This document shows positions 17,559 through 27,468 of a stretch of 64,000 nucleotides of DNA, piece after piece. The position numbers and the translations under genes are program-made. The stretch is from Corynebacterium sputi DSM 45148 (GTDB taxonomy: Bacteria > Actinomycetota > Actinomycetes > Mycobacteriales > Mycobacteriaceae). The stretch's first letter is position 1. Each line of letters begins with the position of its first letter. The notes under the pieces are model-generated. The model was not told the origin of the DNA and made no database searches. It was given only the letters and a program-made list of their open reading frames with translations. The stretch covers positions 62,001-126,000 of the forward strand of contig NZ_ATYV01000010.1 of assembly GCF_000427865.1 (NCBI RefSeq), written 5' to 3'.

Positions 17559-19808
17559 ATGATCGGATCCCTCGTCGTTCTTCTCCTCCTGCTGGTCATC
17601 CCCGGAGCAATCCTCGGATTCGTTTCTGGTCTCCGGACCGGGTGGGCGCTCGCCGCTGGCCCGGCGCTGACCCTCGCCACCGGCGCCATCGCCGCCTCTG
17701 TGTTGGGTCTTATCGGCATCGACTTCACCATCGTGTCTGTCGCGGTTGTGTGGTTGGTGCTGCTGCTCGCGGCTGTGGGGTGGCGGTTGGTGGCTGGGGG
17801 CGTCGTAAAGCACAAGCCCGTAAAAGCCACGCTTTACGACGCCCTCATCGCGCTACCCGCACTGATTGGCGTCATCATCGGTGCCGGGGCCAACTTCCTG
17901 CCCGTATGGAATCTGCGTAAGGGCGACGACACCCTCGACATGATCCCGCAGACGTGGGACCCGAACTGGCATGGCTCAGTGATCAGGTACATCCAGGAAA
18001 GCGGCGTCGCATCCCCGACGCACATGGGTGAGCTCCAGAACTACGAGACTGGTTGGCCGATCTTCTACCCAACCGGGTGGCATACCTTTGCTGCGACTCT
18101 CGGCGAGATCACTGGTGATTCGGTGATCGGCACGATGAACCTCACCGGTATGGCCATCACTGCGGTGACGCTGCCACTGGCCGCTGCGGTGCTCGCGTGG
18201 ATGATGATCCGTCGCGCGGGACTGACCCGTTCTCTGGCGGCCGGTTTCGCTGCGATCGCATCAGCCGCACTCCCGACGCTCTATCTCACCGGCTTCGGCG
18301 TCGGCGCCTGGCCTTACGTCGTGGCCTTATCTCTTGCTCCGGTCACCTTCGCGTTGTTCGTGAACATTCCGTATCAACCGGTCCGAATCTTCGCAGCGGT
18401 CCTCGCGCTCTATGGCGTGGCGCAGGTGCATCTGGCGGCGTTGTCGATCGTCGTGGTCTTCGTCGCCGCCTACTGGTTGCTCCTACAACTGTGGCGTCCT
18501 GCCCGACCAGAGCTCGGCCGAGTAAAAAGTCGACTTCGTGACCTGGCTCTAATGCTAATTCCAGGCCTGCTTGCATTGTCGGCGTTGATCCCGTCATTGC
18601 AGGTGCTCGTTCGCTATGGCCAAGGTGAAGCGATTCAGGACTTTGAAGTCAATGCCGTGACCGACGACCGCGGACAGTCCTGGCTGGATGCCTTCCAGAT
18701 GATGACTAGACACGCCAGCGAAGATCCTGTCGTCTACCCAGTGCTGATTGCCGGCCTAGTGGGACTTGCCTTTGCACTGTTATGGCGTTGGGCATTGTGG
18801 CCACTGGCGGCACTGGCGTTGTTCCTCGTCACTACCGTGCACGGAATCCTCCCGATCGAAGGGTTTGGCGGTGACCTCTTGTCGTATTACGCGGACATGC
18901 ACTACGCCACCCCGCACCGCCTGATCATGCCGGTGGCTCTGATGTACAGCGCGGGAGCGGGTATCGCCGTAGCGGTGGTCATCCGGCTCGTGTGTATGGG
19001 CCCGGTCCGCAAATGGGAGCCGTGGAATTCGGTCGTGGCAGTGGTGGTCTCTGTAGCGGTGGCTTCCTTCGCGGCTCCGTGGGCGACGCAGCAACAGCAC
19101 CATACGAGGGAGTTCGCCTTCGAGAGTCTCTACACGCCCCGAGTCGTCGATTTCGCGGACATGGAGGCGATGGACTGGCTGGCCGAGCAGCCCGAGGCCT
19201 GGCGCCACAACACCTGGGGCATCCCTGAACAAGGCACAGCCTGGCTGTACGCGCGAACCGGACTGCCATCGATTTTTCACCATTTCCAGTGGCCAGACGT
19301 GGACCTGGAATCGGACACGAACCTCATTAATTGGCATGCAGACAAGATTGGTGCCGGCAATGGTCCCGACGCCGCTTGGGAACGCAACACCGTCGACGAG
19401 GCCGTCGAGAACCTCGACGTTGCCTTCTTTGTCATCTCGCCTCCAAATATCTGGGGCAATCAGGAGTATTACTGGCCGATTCACGACGGCGTGTGGAACG
19501 CCCCAGGCACCACGCCGGTGTACCGAGACGACAATGTTGGGATTGTGGCAGTGAACCGACTGGTGAGTGTTGACGCCATCGAACGCATGCGGGAGGAGTC
19601 GCCCATCCCAATGGGAACACTCCCGACACGATCCGAGGTCGGTCTCGCATCATCGTCAGACTCTGACGCCGATGATCCCTACGTGTTCATCCCTGGCACC
19701 AGCCCGCTGACATACCCGCTGGTGCAACGACCTTCAGACCAGGCGGATCCGCCGTATGTTCCGAAACCATTCGCTGATCCGGAAGCCTTAGCGCCTCCTG
19801 AGAGCTGA
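17559..19808 (+). CDS. Large polytopic membrane protein of actinobacterial type (DUF6541-like)
   Basis: 749 residues, starting 4 bp after truA. Roughly 12-13 hydrophobic helices fill residues 1-520, with an extracytoplasmic region (YETGWPIFYPTGWHTFAATL) between early helices. A soluble C-terminal portion of about 220 residues ends in a Pro-rich tail. The layout (many helices and a C-terminal extracytoplasmic domain) recalls GT-C-fold glycosyltransferases of the mycolata cell envelope, but I see no definite donor-binding motif. A homologue occupies the same place (near Rv3454) in mycobacteria. Function unassigned; cell-envelope role is inference. Confidence 0.6.
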   Translation: MIGSLVVLLLLLVIPGAILGFVSGLRTGWALAAGPALTLATGAIAASVLGLIGIDFTIVSVAVVWLVLLLAAVGWRLVAGGVVKHKPVKATLYDALIALPALIGVIIGAGANFLPVWNLRKGDDTLDMIPQTWDPNWHGSVIRYIQESGVASPTHMGELQNYETGWPIFYPTGWHTFAATLGEITGDSVIGTMNLTGMAITAVTLPLAAAVLAWMMIRRAGLTRSLAAGFAAIASAALPTLYLTGFGVGAWPYVVALSLAPVTFALFVNIPYQPVRIFAAVLALYGVAQVHLAALSIVVVFVAAYWLLLQLWRPARPELGRVKSRLRDLALMLIPGLLALSALIPSLQVLVRYGQGEAIQDFEVNAVTDDRGQSWLDAFQMMTRHASEDPVVYPVLIAGLVGLAFALLWRWALWPLAALALFLVTTVHGILPIEGFGGDLLSYYADMHYATPHRLIMPVALMYSAGAGIAVAVVIRLVCMGPVRKWEPWNSVVAVVVSVAVASFAAPWATQQQHHTREFAFESLYTPRVVDFADMEAMDWLAEQPEAWRHNTWGIPEQGTAWLYARTGLPSIFHHFQWPDVDLESDTNLINWHADKIGAGNGPDAAWERNTVDEAVENLDVAFFVISPPNIWGNQEYYWPIHDGVWNAPGTTPVYRDDNVGIVAVNRLVSVDAIERMREESPIPMGTLPTRSEVGLASSSDSDADDPYVFIPGTSPLTYPLVQRPSDQADPPYVPKPFADPEALAPPES

Positions 19809-19850
19809 TGTACCCGCTGTGTTCCGCGACATTTCCAGAGCGAACAAGCG

Positions 19851-19865
19851 TAGGGTGAATTCCCA
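19851..19865 (+). promoter_or_regulatory. Putative leaderless promoter of the lipoprotein gene
   Basis: TAGGGT at 19851-19856 ends 8 bases before ATG 19865, and there is no Shine-Dalgarno match in the intervening bases. Confidence 0.35.
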
Positions 19866-20530
19866 TGCGTGCCCTGAAGTTAATGGTCCCCGTCGGTGTA
19901 GCGATGCTCGTTCTCGCCGGCTGTTCAACCGACGACAACAACAACGGCGCTCCCGCCCCGGAGACGACCTCGAGCACCTCTGCGTCACCGACGACCTCCG
20001 AGTCGGAGGACACTGAAGCCGCCGTGGAGTCCAACACCATCGTTGACGTGGATGAGGCGGACTACACCCCCTCTGACGCCCCGAACGCCCGCCAGTTCGT
20101 TCTTGCAGACGGCTCCACTCAGTGTGTTTTCAACCAGCTGGGTGCGACCAACTACCTGAGCTGTGAGGCCAACATCGTCAACGCCCCCATGGTCGAAGGC
20201 GCTGACGGCCAGGAAGCCCCCGCTAACTCGGTGGCCTTCACCGGTGAGTCCGTGACTTACCAGGCTCTGACCTTCCCCGGCGGCTCTGAGCAACCCAGGG
20301 TCCTGGAGACCAACCAGCGTCTTTCTGCCTTCGGTTTCTCCTGCCTCGCTGGCGGCCCCGCAACTGTGACCTGCGATGGACCGGAAGGCTCCGTCACCAT
20401 CGACAACGGCAATGTGACCGGTGCATCCGCCCCAGAGCCGGTGAACGCCACTGATCCCGAGGCCGACACCGAGGTCGGCGACGAGCCCGGAGCCCTCGAC
20501 GATCTTCGCGGTCTCCTCGGCGCCAATTAA
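19865..20530 (+). CDS. Secreted lipoprotein of unknown function
   Basis: 221 residues. The signal peptide (LKLMVPVGVAMLVLAG) ends in lipobox LAGC. A Thr/Ser/Glu-rich linker (residues ~30-60) is followed by a small globular domain with four cysteines (CVFN, LSCEAN, FSCLAG, VTCDGP), which could form two disulfides outside the membrane, and then an acidic tail. The gene stops 4 bases short of overlapping the convergent eccE-like gene. No family recognised. Location between the membrane protein and ESX-4 may be fortuitous. Confidence 0.7.
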   Translation: MRALKLMVPVGVAMLVLAGCSTDDNNNGAPAPETTSSTSASPTTSESEDTEAAVESNTIVDVDEADYTPSDAPNARQFVLADGSTQCVFNQLGATNYLSCEANIVNAPMVEGADGQEAPANSVAFTGESVTYQALTFPGGSEQPRVLETNQRLSAFGFSCLAGGPATVTCDGPEGSVTIDNGNVTGASAPEPVNATDPEADTEVGDEPGALDDLRGLLGAN

Positions 20531-21483
20531 ACCGGCCTGAACACCGTGGACTCCCCGGAATCCCGGGTGACGGTCCACGTATGAGTCCCGGTCGTGATGG
20601 TAAGGAACCCGGTGTTCGGCTGCACTTCCTGCGTTGAATGCGCCGGGTCGACCAATTGCACTCCACCTGAACCATGAGGTGCGGCATTCCGGCTTCTCCG
20701 TTGTCCCAGATCCTCCAGGATGAGATCGAATTCGCGGTGCATTCCCGGCGTCACTATCCGTGCACCTCGCTGCTGAAGGGTGGCGAAGCGTCCGGGCCGG
20801 AGCGTCGATAAGCCTGTTCGAACTCCGGTGGCAAGCGCCGTAATCAACATGCGCTCGGCGTCGCCGGGATGCCCGGACAGCACCACCTTGGGTGTGGTCA
20901 CAAGTGGCAAACAGAACGCTGACCCTGACGCACAGATCCCGATCACCTGCATTGGCACCGGTTCGATCGTCACACCCTCAGCAGGTCCAGACCACCCAGC
21001 GGTCCTGCGCAAATGGGGATTACTTCCTCTCCTGCGCAGGGCTCCCACGACAGATCCCTGTGATTGAAGCTCGTCGCCGGACAACGGACGAGATCGAATT
21101 CCCAGACAACCAAATCTGTGACTGAGGAATTCTCGAAGTCGTTCCGGACGCTCAGCACCAGACACGATGACGTGGGTCCACCCGTGATGGTCAACCCCGA
21201 GTCTGTCCGCAACCGTCCGGTACGAATGCACAAACTCACCCTTCGCGGGCGGCGCGATCCGCGTTAGCACAAGCGATTCGACCTCACCAGGAGCCTCCCT
21301 CAAAATTGCATCGAGTTCCGCCGGATGAAGTCGCTGCTCCTTCGTCGGATGCAGCCGGATCCCCACAACTGTCCCCGGTCGCGGCGCGGGATTCATCCTT
21401 TCCCGCAGTGACCGCCCCCGCACCGGCACATGCCAGGCCGCCGTCCCGACTGAAGCACATCCCACCACCGTCAGAATCCCCAC
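20527..21483 (-). CDS. eccE: EccE-like ESX-4 component (tentative)
   Basis: 318 residues from GTG 21483, which has GAGGGG 5 bases upstream. Longer frames would run into eccB. It has one N-terminal membrane segment (VGILTVVGCASVGTAAWHVP) and a soluble remainder without cysteine-rich or catalytic motifs. The divergent position against eccB, the size and a membrane-anchored soluble body fit EccE of type VII secretion. Mycobacterial ESX-4 lacks EccE, whereas several non-mycobacterial ESX-4-like loci have one. I see no decisive motif, so this call rests mainly on context. Confidence 0.5.
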   Translation of the reverse strand: MGILTVVGCASVGTAAWHVPVRGRSLRERMNPAPRPGTVVGIRLHPTKEQRLHPAELDAILREAPGEVESLVLTRIAPPAKGEFVHSYRTVADRLGVDHHGWTHVIVSGAERPERLREFLSHRFGCLGIRSRPLSGDELQSQGSVVGALRRRGSNPHLRRTAGWSGPAEGVTIEPVPMQVIGICASGSAFCLPLVTTPKVVLSGHPGDAERMLITALATGVRTGLSTLRPGRFATLQQRGARIVTPGMHREFDLILEDLGQRRSRNAAPHGSGGVQLVDPAHSTQEVQPNTGFLTITTGTHTWTVTRDSGESTVFRPV

Positions 21484-21577
21484 TGGGTCCCCTCTCTGCC
21501 GCCCGGGCTGCAGGCTAACACCGGCAGGGTTAAGGTGCAGTGCATTCGATTGCGACAGCGTCCGGGGGGACTTTCCA

Positions 21578-22873
21578 ATGCCGAGAACACCGACCACGCC
21601 TGCTCAAGTCAGCGGGCATCGATTCCTGGTCCGGAGGGTTGAGCACGCCCTCGTCCGCGCTGATTCGGCCATGTTCCATGACCCGCTTGCTGCCCGGAAC
21701 CGCGCGGTGGCTGTGGGTGTGGTGCTCACCGTCTTGCTCGCCGCAGGTTCCGTGCTTCTTGGAGTTTTCCGACCCAGTGCCGCCGCTGCCGATGACGCCG
21801 CTGTCCTCCTCGTTCGCGACACCGGTTCTCTGTACGTTCGCATCGATGACACCGTCCATCCGGTGAGCAACCTCGCCTCAGCCAGACTCATCCTCGGGCG
21901 CGCCGAGTCACCGTCTGCCATTCGCGAAGACGCGCTGGACCGTTGGCGACACGGACCGGCCATCGGCATCGACAATGCACCGCCGGTTCCTGCCGGGGCA
22001 GGGGAGTCGTTTGGTGAGACGCCCACCGTGGGTGTCTGTGAGCAAGTGTCCGATGGTGAGGTTGACACCGTCCTCGTCCGACTTCGCACCGAACCCGCGG
22101 GCACCTCGATGGCGGAGGCCACGATCCTCACCCACGGTGGGCAACACTGGCTTCTTGCCGACGGCCGTCGTGCCAGCATCGATCCGCGTGACCCGGTCAT
22201 CGCCCGAGCGCTCGGTCTCGGGTCCGCTCCAATCCGCCCCGTCGGGACTGATCTGCTGCGCATCATTCCCGAACGCCCGCCGGTCGCAATCCCTGAGGTA
22301 GGCGCGATCGGAGAGCCGACGGGTTTCGCGGTGCCGTTCGATCGAGTCGGCAATGTCGCCGATGTCGGCGGTAGATATCTAGTCGCAAGGCAAGGCGGAG
22401 CCGTCGACATTCCCGAGACCGCTGCCCTCGTCCTCGCTTCCGGCTCGGGCATGCACTCCGCCGATGAACGGACTCTCGCTGCCATTCCCGTTGCCCCGGC
22501 GGTGGACCTTGGCTCTTTGCCGTCGGCCGTTCCCACCTGGTCGGATGCTAGCGGCTGGCTCTGCGTCGACGCAGGCGAGACCGTCACGGCTACTCGTGAC
22601 TCCGTCGCCGCTGGCGACATCGTCGCTTACCCCATGCTTCCCGACGCCCCCATCTCCCTTTCCGGCTACCTCGGACCCGGCACCACCGTTGCTATCCGGA
22701 CCCGGGATGGACTCCACGTGGTGTCGTCGTCCGGGGTGAGGCATAGAGTCGAAGACTCTTCTGCACTGCAGGCATTGGGATTCACTGTGCCACCAGAATT
22801 GCCGTGGAGCGGAATCTCGGCGCTGCCTGAGGGGCCGGAGTTGAACCGGGACGCGGCACTGCAGCCTTCGTGA
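21578..22873 (+). CDS. eccB: Type VII secretion protein EccB (ESX-4)
   Basis: 431 residues. The N-terminal signature TPAQVSGHRFLVRRVEHALVRAD, followed by one membrane helix (AVAVGVVLTVLLAAGSVLLG, residues ~43-63) and a long extracytoplasmic domain, is typical of EccB. Two cysteines (VGVCEQ, WLCVDAG) may pair. EccB is part of the EccBCDE membrane complex. A GGGGGGAC ribosome-binding site is upstream and a TAAGGT -10-like element is near 21530. It is divergent from the eccE-like gene. Confidence 0.93.
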   Translation: MPRTPTTPAQVSGHRFLVRRVEHALVRADSAMFHDPLAARNRAVAVGVVLTVLLAAGSVLLGVFRPSAAAADDAAVLLVRDTGSLYVRIDDTVHPVSNLASARLILGRAESPSAIREDALDRWRHGPAIGIDNAPPVPAGAGESFGETPTVGVCEQVSDGEVDTVLVRLRTEPAGTSMAEATILTHGGQHWLLADGRRASIDPRDPVIARALGLGSAPIRPVGTDLLRIIPERPPVAIPEVGAIGEPTGFAVPFDRVGNVADVGGRYLVARQGGAVDIPETAALVLASGSGMHSADERTLAAIPVAPAVDLGSLPSAVPTWSDASGWLCVDAGETVTATRDSVAAGDIVAYPMLPDAPISLSGYLGPGTTVAIRTRDGLHVVSSSGVRHRVEDSSALQALGFTVPPELPWSGISALPEGPELNRDAALQPS

Positions 22874-24697
22874 TTAGAACGGGATTACTTCGTCCATCAT
22901 GTCGGCACCAGGTTCAAAGACTGCGCCGAAGTTTCCCTCGACGACTGCGCGGGCGTAAAACTCACTCTCCTCATTCTGTAGTTGTTCGTATTCCTCCATC
23001 TGTTCGGCAAATAGCAGCTGGGAGTATCGGTCGAGTACCACTTCAGCGGCATCCGCAGCAGCCTCACCAGCGGCGAAAACCGGATCGCACATGATTCGGG
23101 CGACTCGTTCGGCTTCGTCGATGACTTCGGAGGATTCGCTGAGGTCGGGGACGATTGGTTCGCCACTCAGGTCCTCGAATGCTCGCTTCCGTCCAATTAG
23201 TCGACCGGCACGCTTGGCTTGTGCAACTGCAGTCTTGATCTCTTCTGCCATCGCTTCGCGGACCTCGGCGGCGGTCACTGCCTCCATGCACTCATCCATG
23301 AAGGACTTGCGCTTGTCGTTGTGAGCACGCAGAGAGGACACCGAACGCTGCAAGTTCTGCGCGACGGTCACTCGACCAAGTCTCGCTGCAGGTCCGGCCG
23401 GCATCGAGGCAGCCTCCGGCCCGCCCTTGACGGAGCGGTATACCTCACGACTGTCGGAGTAGCGGGTAACTCCGAAGAGACCCGCGGTCTTCATCATGTG
23501 GTGCCGTGAGCACAGGCAGTGCAGGTTCTCAGTGTCGGTGGGGCCTCCTTCGTTGGGATTGTCGTGGTCGTATTCGTGGATGTGGTCGATTTCGCAGAGG
23601 TCAGCGGTCACCTCGCAGCCGGGGAATCGGCAGGTTCCGTCACGAGCCATGACGAAGGCACGCTGCGCGTCGGTAGGTGCGTAAGCCTCCACGGTGCTGT
23701 CACCAATCACTCGCATTGATGCCACCTTTGCCAGGAACCCCTTGGTTGCGATGTCACTGAGTGGTCCGGTTTGGGTCATGTATCCGGGACCTGAACCGAA
23801 AGCAGGGAGGTAGAGGTTCAAGCACACCTTCACTTCAGCGGTGCCGTGGACCATGTAGGTCAGGGCATCGGGCAGAGAGCACTTCTTAGCCTTCGCGATC
23901 TCTTCCAATGCCGCCATGAACTCCACTGCCCGCGCCTTGTCCAGTACCGCAGTCATGTACGAGGTATGCAGGTCAGACTGGATACCGATGCCTTCACTGG
24001 GGAGGTCCCCGAGGGTGGTCTGGTCAAGGTTCTTTGGGCGTACCGGCGGATCCAAGATGGCGACGAGATGCTGAACCTGGTTGTAGAAGGTACGGAATCC
24101 CGGCAGCACCTCACCGTCTTCACTAGGGGTGATCAGCGGAAGCAGGCCGAACTCGACGTCGGAGAGGAACTCTTCGGCCAGGGGCTCGACACAGCGGGCG
24201 AGTCCCTGCAGGTACTCCAGTGGCAGGAATGCGCGAGCCCGAAGAACCTCAGCAATGCGAGGAAGTCGGCGCAGCATGATGCCGATACGGATGTAAGAGC
24301 GGGTCTGGGAGCGGCTAAGTCCCAATGCCATCTTGGTGCGTTCGGCCAGTGCGTTGATGTCCTCCTCAATGTCGGATGGGGTGCAGTAAGTAGCGATGCG
24401 GAGATGAGATTCGGAAAGAGCCAATGGGGAAGCGGCAACGGCCGCGCATGCCGTTTCGTGCAGGTAGCGCGGAGCGTCATCGCGAAGTGCCTCGGCGAAG
24501 ATTCCGGAGAGCCGGGAACGGCCACGGCCGAGACGGGTGTACACCTCGTCAGCGTCGTCAAAAGGGTTCTCTGGTGGTGCCAGTGGGTCGCCGAAAATGC
24601 CGGTGGAGACAGATGAGTAGTAGTCCTCGTGTGAAGTATCGGTGAACTGCTCGTTCAAGCTGGCGTAGAAGTCGTTGAAGACAAGGTCCCCGTCCAT
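22874..24697 (-). CDS. DUF222/13E12-family HNH endonuclease
   Basis: 607 residues from ATG 24697, preceded by GGAGG; the longer frame starting 25006 is not supported. A DUF222-type helical region is followed by an HNH module at about residues 350-395: CRFPGC, ICEIDHIHEYDH-like (seen as CEIDHIHEYDHD), then ENLHCLCSRHHMMK. The cysteine pair and HH motif fit a zinc-stabilised HNH nuclease. An alpha-helical, Glu/Ala-rich C-terminus of ~150 residues follows. Such genes are repeated in mycolata genomes and behave like mobile or intron-like elements. It separates eccB from mycP, so it is probably an insertion in the ESX-4 locus. Confidence 0.85.
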   Translation of the reverse strand: MDGDLVFNDFYASLNEQFTDTSHEDYYSSVSTGIFGDPLAPPENPFDDADEVYTRLGRGRSRLSGIFAEALRDDAPRYLHETACAAVAASPLALSESHLRIATYCTPSDIEEDINALAERTKMALGLSRSQTRSYIRIGIMLRRLPRIAEVLRARAFLPLEYLQGLARCVEPLAEEFLSDVEFGLLPLITPSEDGEVLPGFRTFYNQVQHLVAILDPPVRPKNLDQTTLGDLPSEGIGIQSDLHTSYMTAVLDKARAVEFMAALEEIAKAKKCSLPDALTYMVHGTAEVKVCLNLYLPAFGSGPGYMTQTGPLSDIATKGFLAKVASMRVIGDSTVEAYAPTDAQRAFVMARDGTCRFPGCEVTADLCEIDHIHEYDHDNPNEGGPTDTENLHCLCSRHHMMKTAGLFGVTRYSDSREVYRSVKGGPEAASMPAGPAARLGRVTVAQNLQRSVSSLRAHNDKRKSFMDECMEAVTAAEVREAMAEEIKTAVAQAKRAGRLIGRKRAFEDLSGEPIVPDLSESSEVIDEAERVARIMCDPVFAAGEAAADAAEVVLDRYSQLLFAEQMEEYEQLQNEESEFYARAVVEGNFGAVFEPGADMMDEVIPF

Positions 24698-24825
24698 GGC
24701 ATTTCCTCCCCCCCCTCTGTGTTGTGTTGTGCCACCATCATAGAACGCTAGTTCGATAGCGATCAAGGGGAAAATATGAACTTCCGGTGAATTTAGGAGG
24801 TGGTCTTTCTGCCGCTGACGTCGGA

Positions 24826-26007
24826 TTATTGTCGTCGCACTGTCGTGGCAATGAGTACCACGATCGCGAAGAAGATGGCCGTAAGGGCGGATGTCGAGGC
24901 GACGAATAAAAGACGTCGGCCGGGGACAGGATCTGAAGGGATCGGTGAACTCGGGGCGGCTACGGGAACCATGTCGCCATTGTTGAGTGCCGTAGTTCGA
25001 GGCCACGTTAGAGCAGCTACAGGATCGACGACGCCAACGCCGACCCCGGCAGCACCTGGAACTGGAGAGGCAGTGTCGATGATTGTGGTTCGAACCTCCA
25101 CGGGACTGAGGCTTGGTTCTCGGGAGATCATCAGTGCAGCGGTCCCTGCGACGACGGGTGCCGCGAAACTGGTTCCGACCACCGGCCCCGGCGTACTTCC
25201 TCTATAGACCGAATCGACGATCATCTCGCTGCGCGGGTCGAGCCCGACTACCGGACCGCCATGAGCAGCCACGTCGACCCAGGAACCAGTAAGAGCCCAG
25301 GTTTCGGCGGAGGTATCAGCGAAGCCTGGACCGTCCGAGTTCTGGACTGCGGTTACGGCGAGGACCTCCGGCAGTACCGCGGGCCAGGAAATGTACCCCT
25401 CGGGACATTCCTCGGAGATATTGCCAGCGGCGGAAACCACCACAGCGCCTTGTGATTCTGCGTGGGAGATCGCGGCCTCGACCTCATCAGAGCCTGCAGG
25501 CCGGGAGCCTCCAGGTGAACATGACACTGTCGAGATGTTGATGACACGAGCACCGGCCTCCACTGCTGATCCGATTGCTGTCGCAAGCGACGAGAGATTT
25601 CCCACCTCACCAGCGGTCTGCCGGATCGACAGGATCGAGGAGCCCGGAGCCACTCCATAGACCGAGTCGTCGCCCGGCTCAGCGGCGATGATGCCGGCGA
25701 CGAAAGTACCGTGGGCGTCGCAGTCATGGAAAGCACCGGAGCCATCCACCAGATCGCCGCCGTCGATGACCTCGCGCAGTCGCGGATGTGGGGAGACCCC
25801 TGTGTCGATCACCGCGACAGTCACACCGTCGCCCCGGCTGAAGTCCCATGTGGAGGTCCAATCGGAGCGGGGGAAGGGGACGTCGAGAAGCGAAGGGTCT
25901 GACAATCCCGTTTCGGGGCACTGAGTCGGCTGGGCCTGAACCTGAGTGGGGACGAGCAGCAGGCCGACGAGTGACACGGTGATGGCTACTAGCAAGAACC
26001 ACCTCAT
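24826..26007 (-). CDS. mycP: Mycosin, membrane-anchored subtilisin-like protease (ESX-4)
   Basis: 393 residues from ATG 26007, overlapping the eccD stop (ATGA). A signal peptide (VAITVSLVGLLLVPTQVQAQ) is followed by a subtilase domain with a complete triad: Asp68 (VAVIDTG), His99 (DCDAHGTFVAG) and Ser280 (VGTSFAAPVVAG), plus the oxyanion Asn in SAAGN. A C-terminal helix (residues ~364-388) anchors it in the membrane. Mycosins stabilise the ESX membrane complex and process some substrates. Confidence 0.95.
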   Translation of the reverse strand: MRWFLLVAITVSLVGLLLVPTQVQAQPTQCPETGLSDPSLLDVPFPRSDWTSTWDFSRGDGVTVAVIDTGVSPHPRLREVIDGGDLVDGSGAFHDCDAHGTFVAGIIAAEPGDDSVYGVAPGSSILSIRQTAGEVGNLSSLATAIGSAVEAGARVINISTVSCSPGGSRPAGSDEVEAAISHAESQGAVVVSAAGNISEECPEGYISWPAVLPEVLAVTAVQNSDGPGFADTSAETWALTGSWVDVAAHGGPVVGLDPRSEMIVDSVYRGSTPGPVVGTSFAAPVVAGTAALMISREPSLSPVEVRTTIIDTASPVPGAAGVGVGVVDPVAALTWPRTTALNNGDMVPVAAPSSPIPSDPVPGRRLLFVASTSALTAIFFAIVVLIATTVRRQ

Positions 26008-27326
26008 GACAGCACTGCCTGGAGAAGCCGGGGCACCTCCGCGATGACGGCAGCCAACGGAATGCTTGCCGCGATGGCGGCGGTTTCGGCGATCTCGATG
26101 AGGCGTCTGGTCAGCGGAGTGATGCGGTCTCCGGAGAGGGCCGCGAGTGCTGTGGAGCTGGCGGGTACAAGCACGAGGATGATTGCGACCGGCCACCATC
26201 CGAGCGTCCAAAAATGCCAGGCGGCTGCCATCACGATCACCGATGCGCCGGTGAGTAGCGCTGCAGACGGCACCTTGCGAGCGTGTCCGCGAGATTGGAT
26301 CACCATCACCACAATTGCCATGCTGACCAGCGCGTATGTCCATCCGGAAGGTTCTGTCAGAAGCGCCGCCGAGGCGGCCACAGCGGTGACGGCAGAGATG
26401 GCGGTGAGGTATCCATCGATGAGTGAACCGGCGTGGGAAGCGGAAGTATGAGGGTCGGTAGTGTGGCCGTCGCTCGGAAATGGCTCGCCAGCGGCAGGCA
26501 CTGCGGGGACACGGACCCGGGCGAAGGCGACTGCGACCGTCGGGGCGGCGACCACAGACAGCAGCCCCACCGTGACCGTCAGCGCCCACACGACACCTGG
26601 GTCATCGAGCCAAAAGCGCAGCCCCGCAACGACAGATGCACCGAACGCTGCGGCAGCACATGCCGCGGACCCCATTTTGGTTCCAGTGCATCCGGTCAAT
26701 CCGGCAGCGATGACCAAACCTAGCGACAGGCCACCGGCGAACTCCCAGGATTCAGGGGATGTGCCAGCCACTGCGATGCCTGCTGTCCCCGTGAGAACCG
26801 CTACCTGCCAACACAGAACGCCTTGGACAGAGACGGGCGCACCCCTCGACACAGTGACGAACAACGCGACCGCCGCAGCTAGCGACAACACGCCGGCGAC
26901 ACCTGCGCTCCAGACCGGCGCGGTTGCTGCGGATAGATACACCGCGACCGCCAATGGCGCGACGGCGATCGAGGAGATCCCGCACGCCACCGGGACATCG
27001 ACGACGCCGACACCGTTTGAGCCATCGGCCAGGACGTCTGAAACATCGGTGATCATGGGTTCAGGCAGGATTTCTGCCTCGTCGTCGAGAGTCAGTCGAT
27101 CGCCGTGAGTGACCTGAAGAGACGCCAGCGTGGACATAGGATCCGCGGTGCTTCCGCCTGGAAGACGCAGCCGCCACCTTCCATCGGTGTCGGCTATTCC
27201 ATTGCTAGCGGCTAAGTCGAGGATCTCCGGCACCAGGTCCGCCACCGGCACGTGCGCTGGCGCCATCACGTCGATTCGACCGCGCTCGGGTATGTCCACC
27301 CGAACGCGGATCGCCTGTTCAATCAT
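26004..27326 (-). CDS. eccD: Type VII secretion integral membrane protein EccD (ESX-4)
   Basis: 440 residues from ATG 27326 (GGGGGAAA upstream; the longer frame overlaps eccC and is rejected). The N-terminal ~95 residues form the ubiquitin-like cytosolic domain (RVRVDIPERGRIDVMAPAHV, LQVTHGDRLTLDDE). About eleven membrane helices follow, building the dimeric EccD barrel. It overlaps mycP by 4 bp, implying coupled translation, and is divergent from eccC. Confidence 0.94.
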   Translation of the reverse strand: MIEQAIRVRVDIPERGRIDVMAPAHVPVADLVPEILDLAASNGIADTDGRWRLRLPGGSTADPMSTLASLQVTHGDRLTLDDEAEILPEPMITDVSDVLADGSNGVGVVDVPVACGISSIAVAPLAVAVYLSAATAPVWSAGVAGVLSLAAAVALFVTVSRGAPVSVQGVLCWQVAVLTGTAGIAVAGTSPESWEFAGGLSLGLVIAAGLTGCTGTKMGSAACAAAAFGASVVAGLRFWLDDPGVVWALTVTVGLLSVVAAPTVAVAFARVRVPAVPAAGEPFPSDGHTTDPHTSASHAGSLIDGYLTAISAVTAVAASAALLTEPSGWTYALVSMAIVVMVIQSRGHARKVPSAALLTGASVIVMAAAWHFWTLGWWPVAIILVLVPASSTALAALSGDRITPLTRRLIEIAETAAIAASIPLAAVIAEVPRLLQAVLS

Positions 27327-27468
27327 GTTTCCCCCTTGTCCCCGGAACCCACCGCTTGGCGGGCACACGAGCACATGCTGACTTATGCTCTCGGTCACGT
27401 CCATCGGGAATAGGGGAATCCGGGGCGGATTGTGGATAACTGCCGTTCCGGGGAAAACAGGGGGAACC

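Noticed and set aside
23846..24616. 256-codon plus-strand frame inside the HNH gene
   Set aside because: Antisense shadow of the DUF222/HNH gene, whose motifs and start are clear on the minus strand.
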